Below, in pieces: positions 16,151 to 24,146 of a DNA stretch of 30,268 nucleotides. Source of the stretch: Chitinophagaceae bacterium (GTDB taxonomy: Bacteria; Bacteroidota; Bacteroidia; Chitinophagales; Chitinophagaceae); the NCBI GenBank assembly GCA_025362915.1, contig JANYEU010000126.1, positions 1 to 30,268 of the forward strand, written 5' to 3'. Position numbers and translations under genes: made by a program. Numbering within the stretch: the first letter of the stretch is position 1; the number at the start of each line of letters is the position of its first letter. Below the pieces are notes generated by a model that was given only the letters and a program-made list of their open reading frames with translations, was not told the origin of the DNA and did not search any database.

Positions 16151-16178
16151 CTCATAATTCATAGTTCATATCTCATAA
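16151..16178. repeat. Heptad direct repeat upstream of mfd
   Basis: Four consecutive seven-base units, CTCATAA, TTCATAG, TTCATAT, CTCATAA, closely related to the CTCATCA/TTCATCA units at 1346-1373. It lies just upstream of the possible mfd -7 element. Confidence 0.8.
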
Positions 16179-16221
16179 CTATCTTGCCTTTATCTTTACC
16201 GCTTAGATACTTGATGCAGAT

Positions 16222-19200
16222 ATGAATTTGGATGTTTTATTGGCGCAATACCAGGAATCCCCCCCTGTTTCTCAACTGGCGGACAGGCTTTTATTTGCCG
16301 ATCCCCAGCAAATATTTCTTAAAAACTTACTGGGAAGTAGCGTTGAGTTTGTAGTGAGCGGTGTATTTACGCATCCCAAAACACAGGGGCTGAACCATTT
16401 GCTGGTATTGAATGATGCCGAGGAAGCTGCCTACTTTCACAACACACTGGAGAACCTGACCAATGCATTGGACTTGTTCTATTTCCCTTCTTCCTTCAAG
16501 ACAAAAAAGAACTTCCGCCTTTTAAATTCTTCGCACGTCATGCTTCGCACCGAGGCATTAACCAAGCTGGCGAATGGGGGCAACAAGAAAATAATAGTCA
16601 CTTATCCCGAAGCATTGTTCGAAAAGGTTGTGCTGCCACAAACGCTGAGTGGTAACATCATCCTCATCAAATCGAACGATACCATTAACCTCGACGGACT
16701 AATGGAATTGTTTGTGCTATACGGTTTTGAACGGACGGACTTTGTTTATGAACCCGGTCAGTTTGCATTACGCGGAGGCATATTGGATATTTATTCCTTC
16801 GGTAATGAGAAGCCTTACCGAGTGGAGTTGTTTGGAAATGAGGTGGACAGCATCCGGATATTTGATCCAGAAACACAATTGAGCGAACGAAAGGTTCTGC
16901 AGGTGAGCATCATCCCCAATGTAGAAACGCAGTTTGAAACGGGTGATAAGGTTTCCCTTTTAGAGTTTTTGCCTGAGAATACCATCGTATGGCTAAAGGA
17001 TTGGGACGTTATTAAAGGGATAATTGAAGAGTCGGAACTTGATTTGGGTGTATTCCTCGAAAAGTTTCATAACGATAAGGAAGCAAAAGCATTTGCCATA
17101 CAAAACAGACATCCAAAAGCAAAAGTGCCAATGGATGAAGAAGAGGACGATGACACAAAGGTTTTAAAGGATGTAAACCTGGGCGATTTTACACCAGTAG
17201 CTACTACCGAAAGGCAATTGAAGCAGCGGCATATTGTGGAGTTTGGAAGGCAACAATTGTTTACCGCTGACCGTTTACCGTTAACCGATGGGGACGTTGC
17301 TTCGGAATATGGTCAACGGAATACGGTCAACGGTAATCGGTTAACGGTAAACTTCCAAACCAAATCGCAACCTTCCTTCAACCGACAGTTTAATATGTTG
17401 ATTGAGGATTTGACGAAGCATGAAGCCACTGGATACAGCATTTACATCTTCGCCGAACAGGCAAAACAGTTGGAAAGGTTACACAGCATTTTTAAAGACC
17501 TGAATACGGAGATAATATTTGTGCCTGTTGCCACTTCAATACATGAAGGATTTATTGATGAGGATTTAAAAATTGTTTGCTATACGGATCATCAGATATT
17601 TCAACGCTATCATAAATACAAGGTTAAGCAGGCTTTTAATAAGAACAAGGCATTGACCATTAAAACTCTCCGTGACCTGCAACCGGGAGATTTTGTGACA
17701 CATATAGATCATGGCGTAGGTACCTATAGCGGTTTGCAAAAGCTGGAAGTGAATGGGCGGCTGCAAGAGGCGGTGCGAATTATTTATAAGGACAGTGATA
17801 TATTGTATGTAAATATCAACTCCCTACACAAAATTTCTAAATACACAGGCAAGGAAGGTACGGTGCCGAGGGTGAACAAACTGGGTAGCGATGTGTGGAG
17901 TAAACTGAAGGAAAAGACCAAAACAAAGGTGAAGGAAATAGCCTTCGACCTGATAAAACTTTATGCCGAACGTAAGGCGCAGGTGGGGTTTGCATACACG
18001 CCGGATACCTATATGCAAACGGAACTGGAGGCGAGTTTTATGTATGAAGACACGCCCGACCAAGCAAAAGCCGTTGCCGATGTGAAGAAGGATATGGAAA
18101 GTCCAAGCCCAATGGATAGGTTGGTTTGTGGCGATGTGGGCTTTGGTAAGACAGAGGTTGCCATACGTGCTGCTTTTAAAAGTGTGATTGATGGTAAACA
18201 GGCTGCCGTGTTGGTGCCAACTACCATTCTTGCTTTTCAACATTATAAGACATTCAAGGACAGGCTAAAAGATTTTCCTGTGACGGTGGATTATGTAAAC
18301 CGTTTTAAATCTTCTAAGGAGAAGAAAGAAACTTTAGAAAGATTGGCTGACGGAAAAATAGACATCATTATTGGTACGCATGGATTATTGGGTAAGGAGG
18401 TGAAGTTTAAAGACCTCGGCATGATGATTATAGACGAGGAACAGAAGTTTGGCGTGGCACATAAGGAGAAATTAAAGACCCTTAAAACCAACGTTGATTG
18501 CCTTACACTTACTGCAACCCCCATACCTAGAACGCTACATTTTAGTTTGATGGGTGCTAGGGATTTGAGTATTATCAATACGCCGCCGCCCAACAGACAA
18601 CCTATTCAAACAGAGATTCAGGTGTTTAATGATGAATTCATCCGAGAAGCCATTTACTTTGAAACCAATAGGGGCGGTCAGGTTTTCTTTATCCATAACA
18701 GGGTACAAGGATTGGGAGAAATGGCGGGATTGATACAAGCCCAATGTCCGGATATTAGTATTGGTTTTGCTCATGGTCAGTTAGAAGGGCATGAATTGGA
18801 AGAACGTATCATGGACTTTATCGACCGTAAATATGATGTGTTGGTTTGTACCAATATTGTAGAGAGTGGGGTAGACATTGCCAATGTAAATACCATTATC
18901 ATTAATAATGCACACCAGTTTGGCTTGAGCGATTTGCACCAATTGCGTGGTCGTGTAGGGCGAAGCAACAAGAAAGCCTTCTGTTATTTATTGGCACCGC
19001 CAATGAGTACCTTGCCTAGTGACAGCCGTAAGAGACTACAAACCTTAGAACAATTCAGCGATTTGGGAAGTGGCTTCCAGATTGCAATGCGTGATTTGGA
19101 CATTCGCGGTGCGGGTAATTTATTAGGAGGGGAACAGAGTGGTTTTATGGCAGAGATAGGCTTCGAGATGTATCAGAAAATATTGGAAGAAGCGGTAAGG

Positions 19201-19743
19201 GAACTAAAACGTACTTCATTCAAGGAGTTATTTAAGGACGAGATTACGAAGCAAGATGATTTTGTAAATGATTGTACCATTGATACTGACTTGGAAATAC
19301 TATTGCCAGACAGCTATGTAGAAAGTATTACCGAGCGTTTATCTCTCTACACCCGTCTGGATAGTTGCGAAAATGAAGAAGAGTTGACGGCGTTTCATAC
19401 TGAATTGATAGATCGATTTGGTACAATACCAGAGCAGGTGGAAGATTTGTTTACAACAGTGCGTTGCCGTTGGGCAGCCGTAACCTTAGGTTTCGAAAAG
19501 ATGAGTCTCAAGGAAAACATCATGCGTTGTTACTTCATCAATAAAAATGATTCTCCCTACTTCGAATCAGATTTATTCAAGAATATATTGGGATACTTGC
19601 AAACCGGTACCAATAAGGCAAGGCTAAAACAAGCTGGCAAGAACTTCATCCTGATAGTAGATGACATTAAAAATATGCAAGCAATGCTTAGGTTTTTAAC
19701 GCTGATGAAAAAGGGGGTGATAAAGGAAGGGGCGTTATCTTGA
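16222..19743 (+). CDS. mfd: Transcription-repair coupling factor Mfd
   Basis: Releases RNA polymerase stalled at DNA lesions and recruits UvrA. It has 1173 residues, in the family range. The UvrB-like N-terminal module covers about residues 1-330. The RNA-polymerase interacting domain is near 488-560 (GDFVTHIDHGVGTYSGLQKL). The RecG-like translocase follows, with Walker A GDVGFGKTEVA near 636-646, the DEEQ box near 737-740, motif III TATPIPRTLHFS, and the TRG region DIRGAGNLLGGEQSGF. The C-terminal UvrA-regulating domain is present. Residues 347-377 are encoded by an inverted heptad repeat that reads through in frame; this stretch looks like an insertion between two conserved strands (before TKSQPSFNRQF). 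The gene converges on rho. Confidence 0.95.
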   Translation: MNLDVLLAQYQESPPVSQLADRLLFADPQQIFLKNLLGSSVEFVVSGVFTHPKTQGLNHLLVLNDAEEAAYFHNTLENLTNALDLFYFPSSFKTKKNFRLLNSSHVMLRTEALTKLANGGNKKIIVTYPEALFEKVVLPQTLSGNIILIKSNDTINLDGLMELFVLYGFERTDFVYEPGQFALRGGILDIYSFGNEKPYRVELFGNEVDSIRIFDPETQLSERKVLQVSIIPNVETQFETGDKVSLLEFLPENTIVWLKDWDVIKGIIEESELDLGVFLEKFHNDKEAKAFAIQNRHPKAKVPMDEEEDDDTKVLKDVNLGDFTPVATTERQLKQRHIVEFGRQQLFTADRLPLTDGDVASEYGQRNTVNGNRLTVNFQTKSQPSFNRQFNMLIEDLTKHEATGYSIYIFAEQAKQLERLHSIFKDLNTEIIFVPVATSIHEGFIDEDLKIVCYTDHQIFQRYHKYKVKQAFNKNKALTIKTLRDLQPGDFVTHIDHGVGTYSGLQKLEVNGRLQEAVRIIYKDSDILYVNINSLHKISKYTGKEGTVPRVNKLGSDVWSKLKEKTKTKVKEIAFDLIKLYAERKAQVGFAYTPDTYMQTELEASFMYEDTPDQAKAVADVKKDMESPSPMDRLVCGDVGFGKTEVAIRAAFKSVIDGKQAAVLVPTTILAFQHYKTFKDRLKDFPVTVDYVNRFKSSKEKKETLERLADGKIDIIIGTHGLLGKEVKFKDLGMMIIDEEQKFGVAHKEKLKTLKTNVDCLTLTATPIPRTLHFSLMGARDLSIINTPPPNRQPIQTEIQVFNDEFIREAIYFETNRGGQVFFIHNRVQGLGEMAGLIQAQCPDISIGFAHGQLEGHELEERIMDFIDRKYDVLVCTNIVESGVDIANVNTIIINNAHQFGLSDLHQLRGRVGRSNKKAFCYLLAPPMSTLPSDSRKRLQTLEQFSDLGSGFQIAMRDLDIRGAGNLLGGEQSGFMAEIGFEMYQKILEEAVRELKRTSFKELFKDEITKQDDFVNDCTIDTDLEILLPDSYVESITERLSLYTRLDSCENEEELTAFHTELIDRFGTIPEQVEDLFTTVRCRWAAVTLGFEKMSLKENIMRCYFINKNDSPYFESDLFKNILGYLQTGTNKARLKQAGKNFILIVDDIKNMQAMLRFLTLMKKGVIKEGALS
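17260..17352 (+). repeat. In-frame heptad palindromic element inside mfd
   Basis: The left arm is TTTACCG, CTGACCG, TTTACCG, TTAACCG (17260-17287). A spacer of about 22 bases follows. The right arm is TGGTCAA, CGGAATA, CGGTCAA, CGGTAAT, CGGTTAA, CGGTAAA, C. The 15 bases GTTTACCGTTAACCG are exactly complementary to CGGTTAACGGTAAAC. The whole element is read as about 31 codons with no stop (FTADRLPLTDGDVAS to NTVNGNRLTVN). A related element is at 29252-29311. Confidence 0.9.
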
Positions 19744-19761
19744 TTTATTTAGGAACAGTTG

Positions 19762-19825
19762 ACAAATAAAAAAGGTAGATAGTAATTGGTTTTAAAACCA
19801 ATTACTATCTACCTTTTTTATTTGT
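19762..19825. terminator. 64-bp perfect palindrome, bidirectional terminator of mfd and rho
   Basis: Two 32-base halves are exact reverse complements. The first half runs ACAAATAAAAAAGGTAGATA then GTAATTGGTTTT. The structure gives a long hairpin with six A before and six T after the GC-containing stem, so it can end both convergent genes. It lies 18 bases after the mfd stop and 8 bases before the end of rho. Confidence 0.92.
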
Positions 19826-19833
19826 ATAAGTTC

Positions 19834-21690
19834 TTACCTATTCATACTTGCCAAAAACTCTTCGTTGCTTCTGGTGCCACGCATACGCTTCAGCAATTCG
19901 TTCATGGCTTCTTCTGTGTTCATATCGTTCAAGAATAAACGCAGGATATTCATCCTTGCCAATACATCCTTGTCCATTAGTAAATCATCACGTCTTGTAC
20001 TTGAACCAACCAAATCAATGGCAGGGAAAATACGACGGTTACCCAACCTTCTATCAAGAACCAATTCCATATTACCGGTACCCTTAAATTCTTCAAATAT
20101 TACCTCATCCATTTTGCTGCCTGTTTCTATCAACGCTGTTGCGAGAATAGTCAACGATCCGCCATTTTCAATTTTACGGGCTGCACCAAAAAATTGTTTA
20201 GGCTTTTGCATGGCGTTAGCTTCCACACCACCGCTCAATACCTTGCCACTTGGTGGAGCAACTGTGTTGTAAGCCCTTGCCAAACGGGTAATACTATCCA
20301 ATAATATAACCACATCATGACCACATTCTACCAATCTTTTTGCTTTTTGCAAAGCCATGGCCGATACTTTCACGTGCTTTTCTGCCGGCTCATCAAAAGT
20401 ACTTGCTATTACTTCTGCGTTTACGCTACGTTCCATGTCGGTTACTTCCTCTGGTCTTTCATCTATCAAGACCACCATCAGGTAACATTCTGGATGATTG
20501 GCAGCAATGGCATTTGCCACTTCTTTCAGCAACATGGTTTTACCCACTTTTGGTTGTGCAACAATCAATCCACGCTGACCTTTACCTATTGGCGTAAACA
20601 AATCAATGATACGAGTACTATAGTTGCTCGAAGTGGTAAAGAGGTTCAGTTTTTCAAATGGGAACAACGGTGTCAAGTAATCAAAAGGAACGCGATCCCT
20701 TACCTCATCAGGTCTTTTTCCGTTGATGCCATCTACTTTTAAAAGGGCAAAATATTTTTCGCCTTCCTTCGGTGGGCGTACAGTACCAGTAACGGTATCT
20801 CCTGTTTTCAGTCCAAATAGTTTAATCTGACTTGGAGAAACATATACATCATCAGGAGAGGTTAAGTAATTGTAATCTGAGGAACGAAGGAAACCATATC
20901 CGTCAATCATCATTTCCAATACGCCTTCGCCAGTAATAATGCCATCAAATTCTATATTGAAAACAGGTTCTTTCTTATTGTATGAGGGCTTTGGCGCACG
21001 CTCAATTGTTTCTATCGTATTGATGTTTACACTCTCCGCTTCTTCTTCTTCCTCCTCGTCCTCATCATCACTTACATCCACATCGTCTGCACCAAGTGGG
21101 GGCAGGTTTAGTTTTGGCATTTCTATCTGATTGCTTAGGTGTTCTGTCGCTTGCAGCAATAGTTCTGCAAGGCTCTTTTGTGCAGGGTCTATATCTTCAC
21201 CCAGTTCCAAATCAGAGTAATCATAGTCCAATTCTTCTTCTGGTTTTTTCTCCTTTTTATTGTCTACAATCTTTTGTTCCTTCTCTTCTATGATGGCAGG
21301 AACCACTGCTTCTGGCAAAGCATTTATTGGTTTACGCTTACGCGTACTTTTTGCTTTATCTGTCGTGTCTGTTTTTTCTTCTACCAAAGCGGGTGTAGCT
21401 ATCTCTAGCTGTATAGCAGGCGTTGGTGTTGGATCAAGCTCTGGGGCAGATTCAATAAAAACAACTTCTTCCATTCCATTCGCCATGGGGCTTTTTGCAC
21501 CTATTAGTTTGCGGGCGCGAGGTTTACGTTTTTCCTCTACAGGTGTTTCTACCGGCTTTGGTTGAGCCTCTGTTATTTTATTTATCAAAGTTTGCTTATT
21601 AAGCTTTTTTACATTGGTAAGTTTCAATGCTGCTGCTATATCAAAAAGTTCGGGCAGAAGCATTTCATTTAATTGCAAAATGTCGTACAT
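19834..21690 (-). CDS. rho: Transcription termination factor Rho
   Basis: A hexameric RNA helicase that ends transcription. It has 618 residues, about 200 more than E. coli Rho. The extra length is an insertion between the N-terminal helix domain (about residues 1-44) and the RNA-binding domain (about 250-325, GVLEMMIDGYGFLRSSDYNY). The insertion is rich in Lys, Glu, Pro and Asp and includes a run of acidic residues near 205-218, so it is probably disordered. The ATPase core is intact: Walker A AQPKVGKT (378-385), Walker B VILLDSITR (461-469), the R-loop region and the C-terminus RMRGTRSNEEFL. Such insertions are known for Rho in Bacteroidota and other phyla. The ATG at 21690 is the only sensible start. 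Confidence 0.95.
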   Translation of the reverse strand: MYDILQLNEMLLPELFDIAAALKLTNVKKLNKQTLINKITEAQPKPVETPVEEKRKPRARKLIGAKSPMANGMEEVVFIESAPELDPTPTPAIQLEIATPALVEEKTDTTDKAKSTRKRKPINALPEAVVPAIIEEKEQKIVDNKKEKKPEEELDYDYSDLELGEDIDPAQKSLAELLLQATEHLSNQIEMPKLNLPPLGADDVDVSDDEDEEEEEEAESVNINTIETIERAPKPSYNKKEPVFNIEFDGIITGEGVLEMMIDGYGFLRSSDYNYLTSPDDVYVSPSQIKLFGLKTGDTVTGTVRPPKEGEKYFALLKVDGINGKRPDEVRDRVPFDYLTPLFPFEKLNLFTTSSNYSTRIIDLFTPIGKGQRGLIVAQPKVGKTMLLKEVANAIAANHPECYLMVVLIDERPEEVTDMERSVNAEVIASTFDEPAEKHVKVSAMALQKAKRLVECGHDVVILLDSITRLARAYNTVAPPSGKVLSGGVEANAMQKPKQFFGAARKIENGGSLTILATALIETGSKMDEVIFEEFKGTGNMELVLDRRLGNRRIFPAIDLVGSSTRRDDLLMDKDVLARMNILRLFLNDMNTEEAMNELLKRMRGTRSNEEFLASMNR

Positions 21691-22210
21691 AAAGTAAGTA
21701 TTATTAAAAGCCTTTAAGGGAGGTACTTGGTGTAATTAAATACAGTGTTGACGTATTAAAAAAAAGTATGAAATAAATTTTGTTTGAAACTACTTGGAAG
21801 GAGAGAAACTGATGGGATAGTGAGATTACTAAAACATTGTTCAGCCTGTTTCCGGTGCAATGTTACAGGAAATTATTCAATACAAACAAATATTTATGGC
21901 GTGCTTTTCCTTTTAATAGAGTAATATGCAAGCTGAGTATGTTATTTTAACGATACATTTTCTTTGCCAGCTACAGATAATAAAACAGAATAAGGTCATT
22001 AGAGCAGGATTATTGATTGTGGGAATGGCAAGTGTTAATCCTATATCTCCTAGTGAGGCAAGAATTCAAAATTGTGGAAAATTAAGTAGTCATCACTTAT
22101 TTAAGCAACCATGAATAATGTAATGAGGCATTCTTTACTGCCATTAAAATAGAAAACGAAAGCTAGTGAAAATTGGTGTAGGCATTAGGTTAAAGTACTA
22201 CTCTAATGTC
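21691..22210. other. Intergenic region between rho and the dehydratase gene
   Basis: No convincing gene is seen. A 62-codon plus-strand frame (21926-22114) has no recognisable features. An 8-bp stem (22181-22188 with 22203-22210, GGCATTAG/CTAATGTC, one wobble) lies immediately 3' of the dehydratase stop codon but lacks a T-run. The rest should contain the rho promoter and leader, though no clear TAnnTTTG was found. Confidence 0.5.
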
Positions 22211-22447
22211 TCACTTTTGCTGTAAGGCATCTATCTTTTCTGCCAGTTTATAATCTAAATCGGTGATAATATCTCCTTCATCATGCGTGTTCAACCAAAT
22301 CTTTACTTTATTGTAACTGTTTGTCCATATTGGGTGATAATTCAGTTTTTCTGCCTCTTCGGCCACTTTTGTCATAAATGAAAATGCTTCGGAGAAATCC
22401 TCAAAGACAAATTCCTCGTAAACATAATTGTTTTGTACTGTCCACAT
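22211..22447 (-). CDS. 4a-hydroxytetrahydrobiopterin (pterin-4a-carbinolamine) dehydratase
   Basis: A 78-residue PCD/DCoH-like protein, a shorter version of the usual 95-105-residue family. The conserved block EKLNYHPIWTNSYNKVKI, LNTHDEG, then TDLDYKLAEKID matches the PCD signature. In most members the block reads E-x3-H-H-P; here it is E-K-L-N-Y-H-P, so the first of the two paired active-site histidines is replaced by tyrosine, while the second histidine and the later His in THDEG are kept. It recycles oxidised pterin cofactor in organisms with aromatic amino acid hydroxylases; activity here is plausible but uncertain. Confidence 0.82.
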   Translation of the reverse strand: MWTVQNNYVYEEFVFEDFSEAFSFMTKVAEEAEKLNYHPIWTNSYNKVKIWLNTHDEGDIITDLDYKLAEKIDALQQK

Positions 22448-22509
22448 GGTGTATTATTGCTTTTGTAAGTTGCAAACTTCATACATTACCACTGTTTAAA
22501 TTATTATTT

Positions 22510-23283
22510 ATGAAATATTCTCTTTTATTTGTTGTTATTGGCAGTCTTTTTTGTAGTAATTTGAACGCACAAGCCAAAATATCAGCGGGCTTCAAAGCGG
22601 GTATCACTATACCTGGTTTGGGTGTAAATAGTTCTAATCCAGTGATAGATGGTTATAAAAACCAATTGGCACCTTACTTTGGATTTGTCCTTGAAACAGG
22701 ACTTAATGAAAAGTGGTCTTTATTGAATGAAATAAATTATGCCACAATAAGCATCAAAAAGAATGGCAGTCAGGCAATTCCACAAAGTGCCTACGCCAGC
22801 CTCAATCTATCCACTGTCAATTTTCCTGATTACTTATATTCAAACTTTGAGAGCAAAATAAATATTAAGTATGTAGAAATTCCAATCATGTTAAAATATT
22901 ATGTGTATCAAAATAAAAAGATGAACTTTTTTGTAAATGGTGGTGGGTTTGCAGGTATCTTATTTTTTAGCGACCTAAAGACAAAAGGACCCGGGTATCA
23001 GGGACAGGGATATATATATACAGACGCGGGGCACACTAATTCAATATCACCTTTTCCATTAAAACTAAGTCAAGAACCGTCTATACAAGATAGATTGAAT
23101 CCTTTAAACATAGGCTTGGCGGCAGGCATTGGCTGTACATTTATTGGAAATGCTGGGGAGTTCTATATAAATGCAGATGGTGCTTTTGGCTTGATAAATA
23201 TGCAATTAAACAAAGGGGATGGCGAAAATAAGTCAGAAGAAGCAACGCTTTCTATTGGCTATTTATTACATCTAAGCAAATAA
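22510..23283 (+). CDS. Outer-membrane beta-barrel protein (PorT-like)
   Basis: A 257-residue protein with a clear signal peptide (KYSLLFVVIGSLFCSNLNAQ) followed by ISAGFKAGITIPGLGV, typical of Bacteroidota beta-barrel proteins with an outer membrane fold. Alternating hydrophobic strands occur throughout (KYVEIPIMLKYYV, MNFFVNGGGFAGILFF, LNIGLAAGIGCTFIG, EATLSIGYLLHL). No TonB box or OmpA domain is present, so it is probably a small structural or adaptor barrel; the exact role is unknown. The frame opens upstream at 22378, but ATG 22510 gives the signal peptide. It is divergent from the dehydratase gene. Confidence 0.75.
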   Translation: MKYSLLFVVIGSLFCSNLNAQAKISAGFKAGITIPGLGVNSSNPVIDGYKNQLAPYFGFVLETGLNEKWSLLNEINYATISIKKNGSQAIPQSAYASLNLSTVNFPDYLYSNFESKINIKYVEIPIMLKYYVYQNKKMNFFVNGGGFAGILFFSDLKTKGPGYQGQGYIYTDAGHTNSISPFPLKLSQEPSIQDRLNPLNIGLAAGIGCTFIGNAGEFYINADGAFGLINMQLNKGDGENKSEEATLSIGYLLHLSK

Positions 23284-23446
23284 ACTCTGTGATACTACTT
23301 ACTGACTCAAATGCATGTTCACCGATTACTGGGACAATTCAACAATTCATTAGCAATTGAAAATTCTTTTGGCATTGGGTTTGTTATTTACAATGTTACA
23401 AGCGATATATAAACCATTAAATTTTTTCTCATAAGCAGTTAGTTTT

Positions 23447-23483
23447 GGTTGCGGCTCCGATTTTTATCGGGGCCAATTTTTTT
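23447..23483 (+). terminator. Intrinsic terminator downstream of the beta-barrel gene
   Basis: GGCTCCGAT (23453-23461) pairs with ATCGGGGCC (23466-23474) with one G-T wobble, followed by seven T (23477-23483). It insulates the rimP operon from upstream transcription. Confidence 0.8.
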
Positions 23484-23567
23484 ATATACCAAACCAGAAT
23501 TGGAATAATTCATTTACATGTTTAACTAGGTGCCTTTTAGGTGATATTCGGGTCGTTTTACTTTTTA

Positions 23568-23598
23568 TTTGGAATATAGCAACATTACTCTACATTTG
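23568..23598 (+). promoter_or_regulatory. Promoter of the rimP-nusA-infB operon
   Basis: TTTG (23568-23571) and TACATTTG (23591-23598) are separated by 19 bases, a textbook Bacteroidota -33/-7 pair. The start site would fall near 23604, just before the leader hairpin. Confidence 0.8.
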
Positions 23599-23611
23599 CA
23601 GCGAAGAAAAA

Positions 23612-23634
23612 AAGGGAACGACTATCGTTCCCTT
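23612..23634 (+). promoter_or_regulatory. Leader hairpin before rimP
   Basis: AAGGGAACGA and TCGTTCCCTT form a perfect 10-bp stem with a three-base loop (CTA). Outer GAAG/CTTC can extend it across an A bulge. It lies at the very start of the predicted mRNA and ends 13 bases before the rimP ATG. It has no T-run that would make it a classic terminator, so a role in RNA stability or translation control is more likely (inference). Confidence 0.75.
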
Positions 23635-23647
23635 CTTCTTTATATCT

Positions 23648-24115
23648 ATGGCAGCGGATACATTACAACAAATAGAAGCGTGGTTGGAGGCAATACTGAC
23701 AGAATTTCCTGAATTATTTCTTGTCAGTGTAAAGATTAAGCCCACCAATAATATAAAAATATTTATTGATGGGGATAATGGGTTTCCCATCCTTTTGTGT
23801 ACACGCGTTAACAGGAAGTTGTACAAGATGGTAGAAGAGGCAGCCATATATCCGGAAGGCGAGTTTAGCCTAGAGGTATCAAGCCCAGGAATAACAGAAC
23901 CTTTAAAGTTGCACAGGCAATACACAAAAAATATAGGTAGGAATATTGAAATTGTTTTTAAAGACGACACATCAAAAACCGGTACACTTACCACTGTTGC
24001 AGAAGAAGAGATTATAATAGAATACACGGAAGGCAAAGGAAAGAAGGCGGTAGTTGAACAATTGGTTGTTCCATTTGATAAAATAAAGTCGGCAACAGTC
24101 CAAATCAAATTTTAA
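23648..24115 (+). CDS. rimP: Ribosome maturation factor RimP
   Basis: Assists assembly of the 30S subunit. It has 155 residues, normal for the family. The hallmark EVSSPGITEPLKLHRQYTKN sits mid-protein, after an N-terminal alpha/beta domain, and a C-terminal SH3-like domain follows (IEIVFKDDTSKTGTL). It is the first gene of the rimP-nusA-infB operon, with a strong promoter and a hairpin in its short leader, and is followed by nusA after 31 bases. Confidence 0.93.
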   Translation: MAADTLQQIEAWLEAILTEFPELFLVSVKIKPTNNIKIFIDGDNGFPILLCTRVNRKLYKMVEEAAIYPEGEFSLEVSSPGITEPLKLHRQYTKNIGRNIEIVFKDDTSKTGTLTTVAEEEIIIEYTEGKGKKAVVEQLVVPFDKIKSATVQIKF

Positions 24116-24146
24116 AAAGTACACTTCAAACATAGATTTTTAGATT

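Larger units (their letters stand above)
15879..16221. other. Intergenic region between DoxX gene and mfd
   Basis: No gene is visible in this divergent gap. It holds the DoxX promoter (15894-15921), a heptad repeat (16151-16178), and a TATCTTTA element at 16191-16198 that could be a weak -7 site for mfd, 23 bases before its ATG. Confidence 0.6.
23284..23647. other. Intergenic region before rimP
   Basis: No gene is visible. It contains a Rho-independent terminator (23447-23483) about 165 bases after the beta-barrel gene, then the rimP operon promoter (23568-23598) and leader hairpin (23612-23634). The first ~150 bases hold nothing I recognise. Confidence 0.6.

Noticed and set aside
21926..22114. 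Plus-strand 62-codon frame in the rho upstream gap
   Set aside because: No promoter, ribosome site, signal peptide or family resemblance; too short to trust alone.
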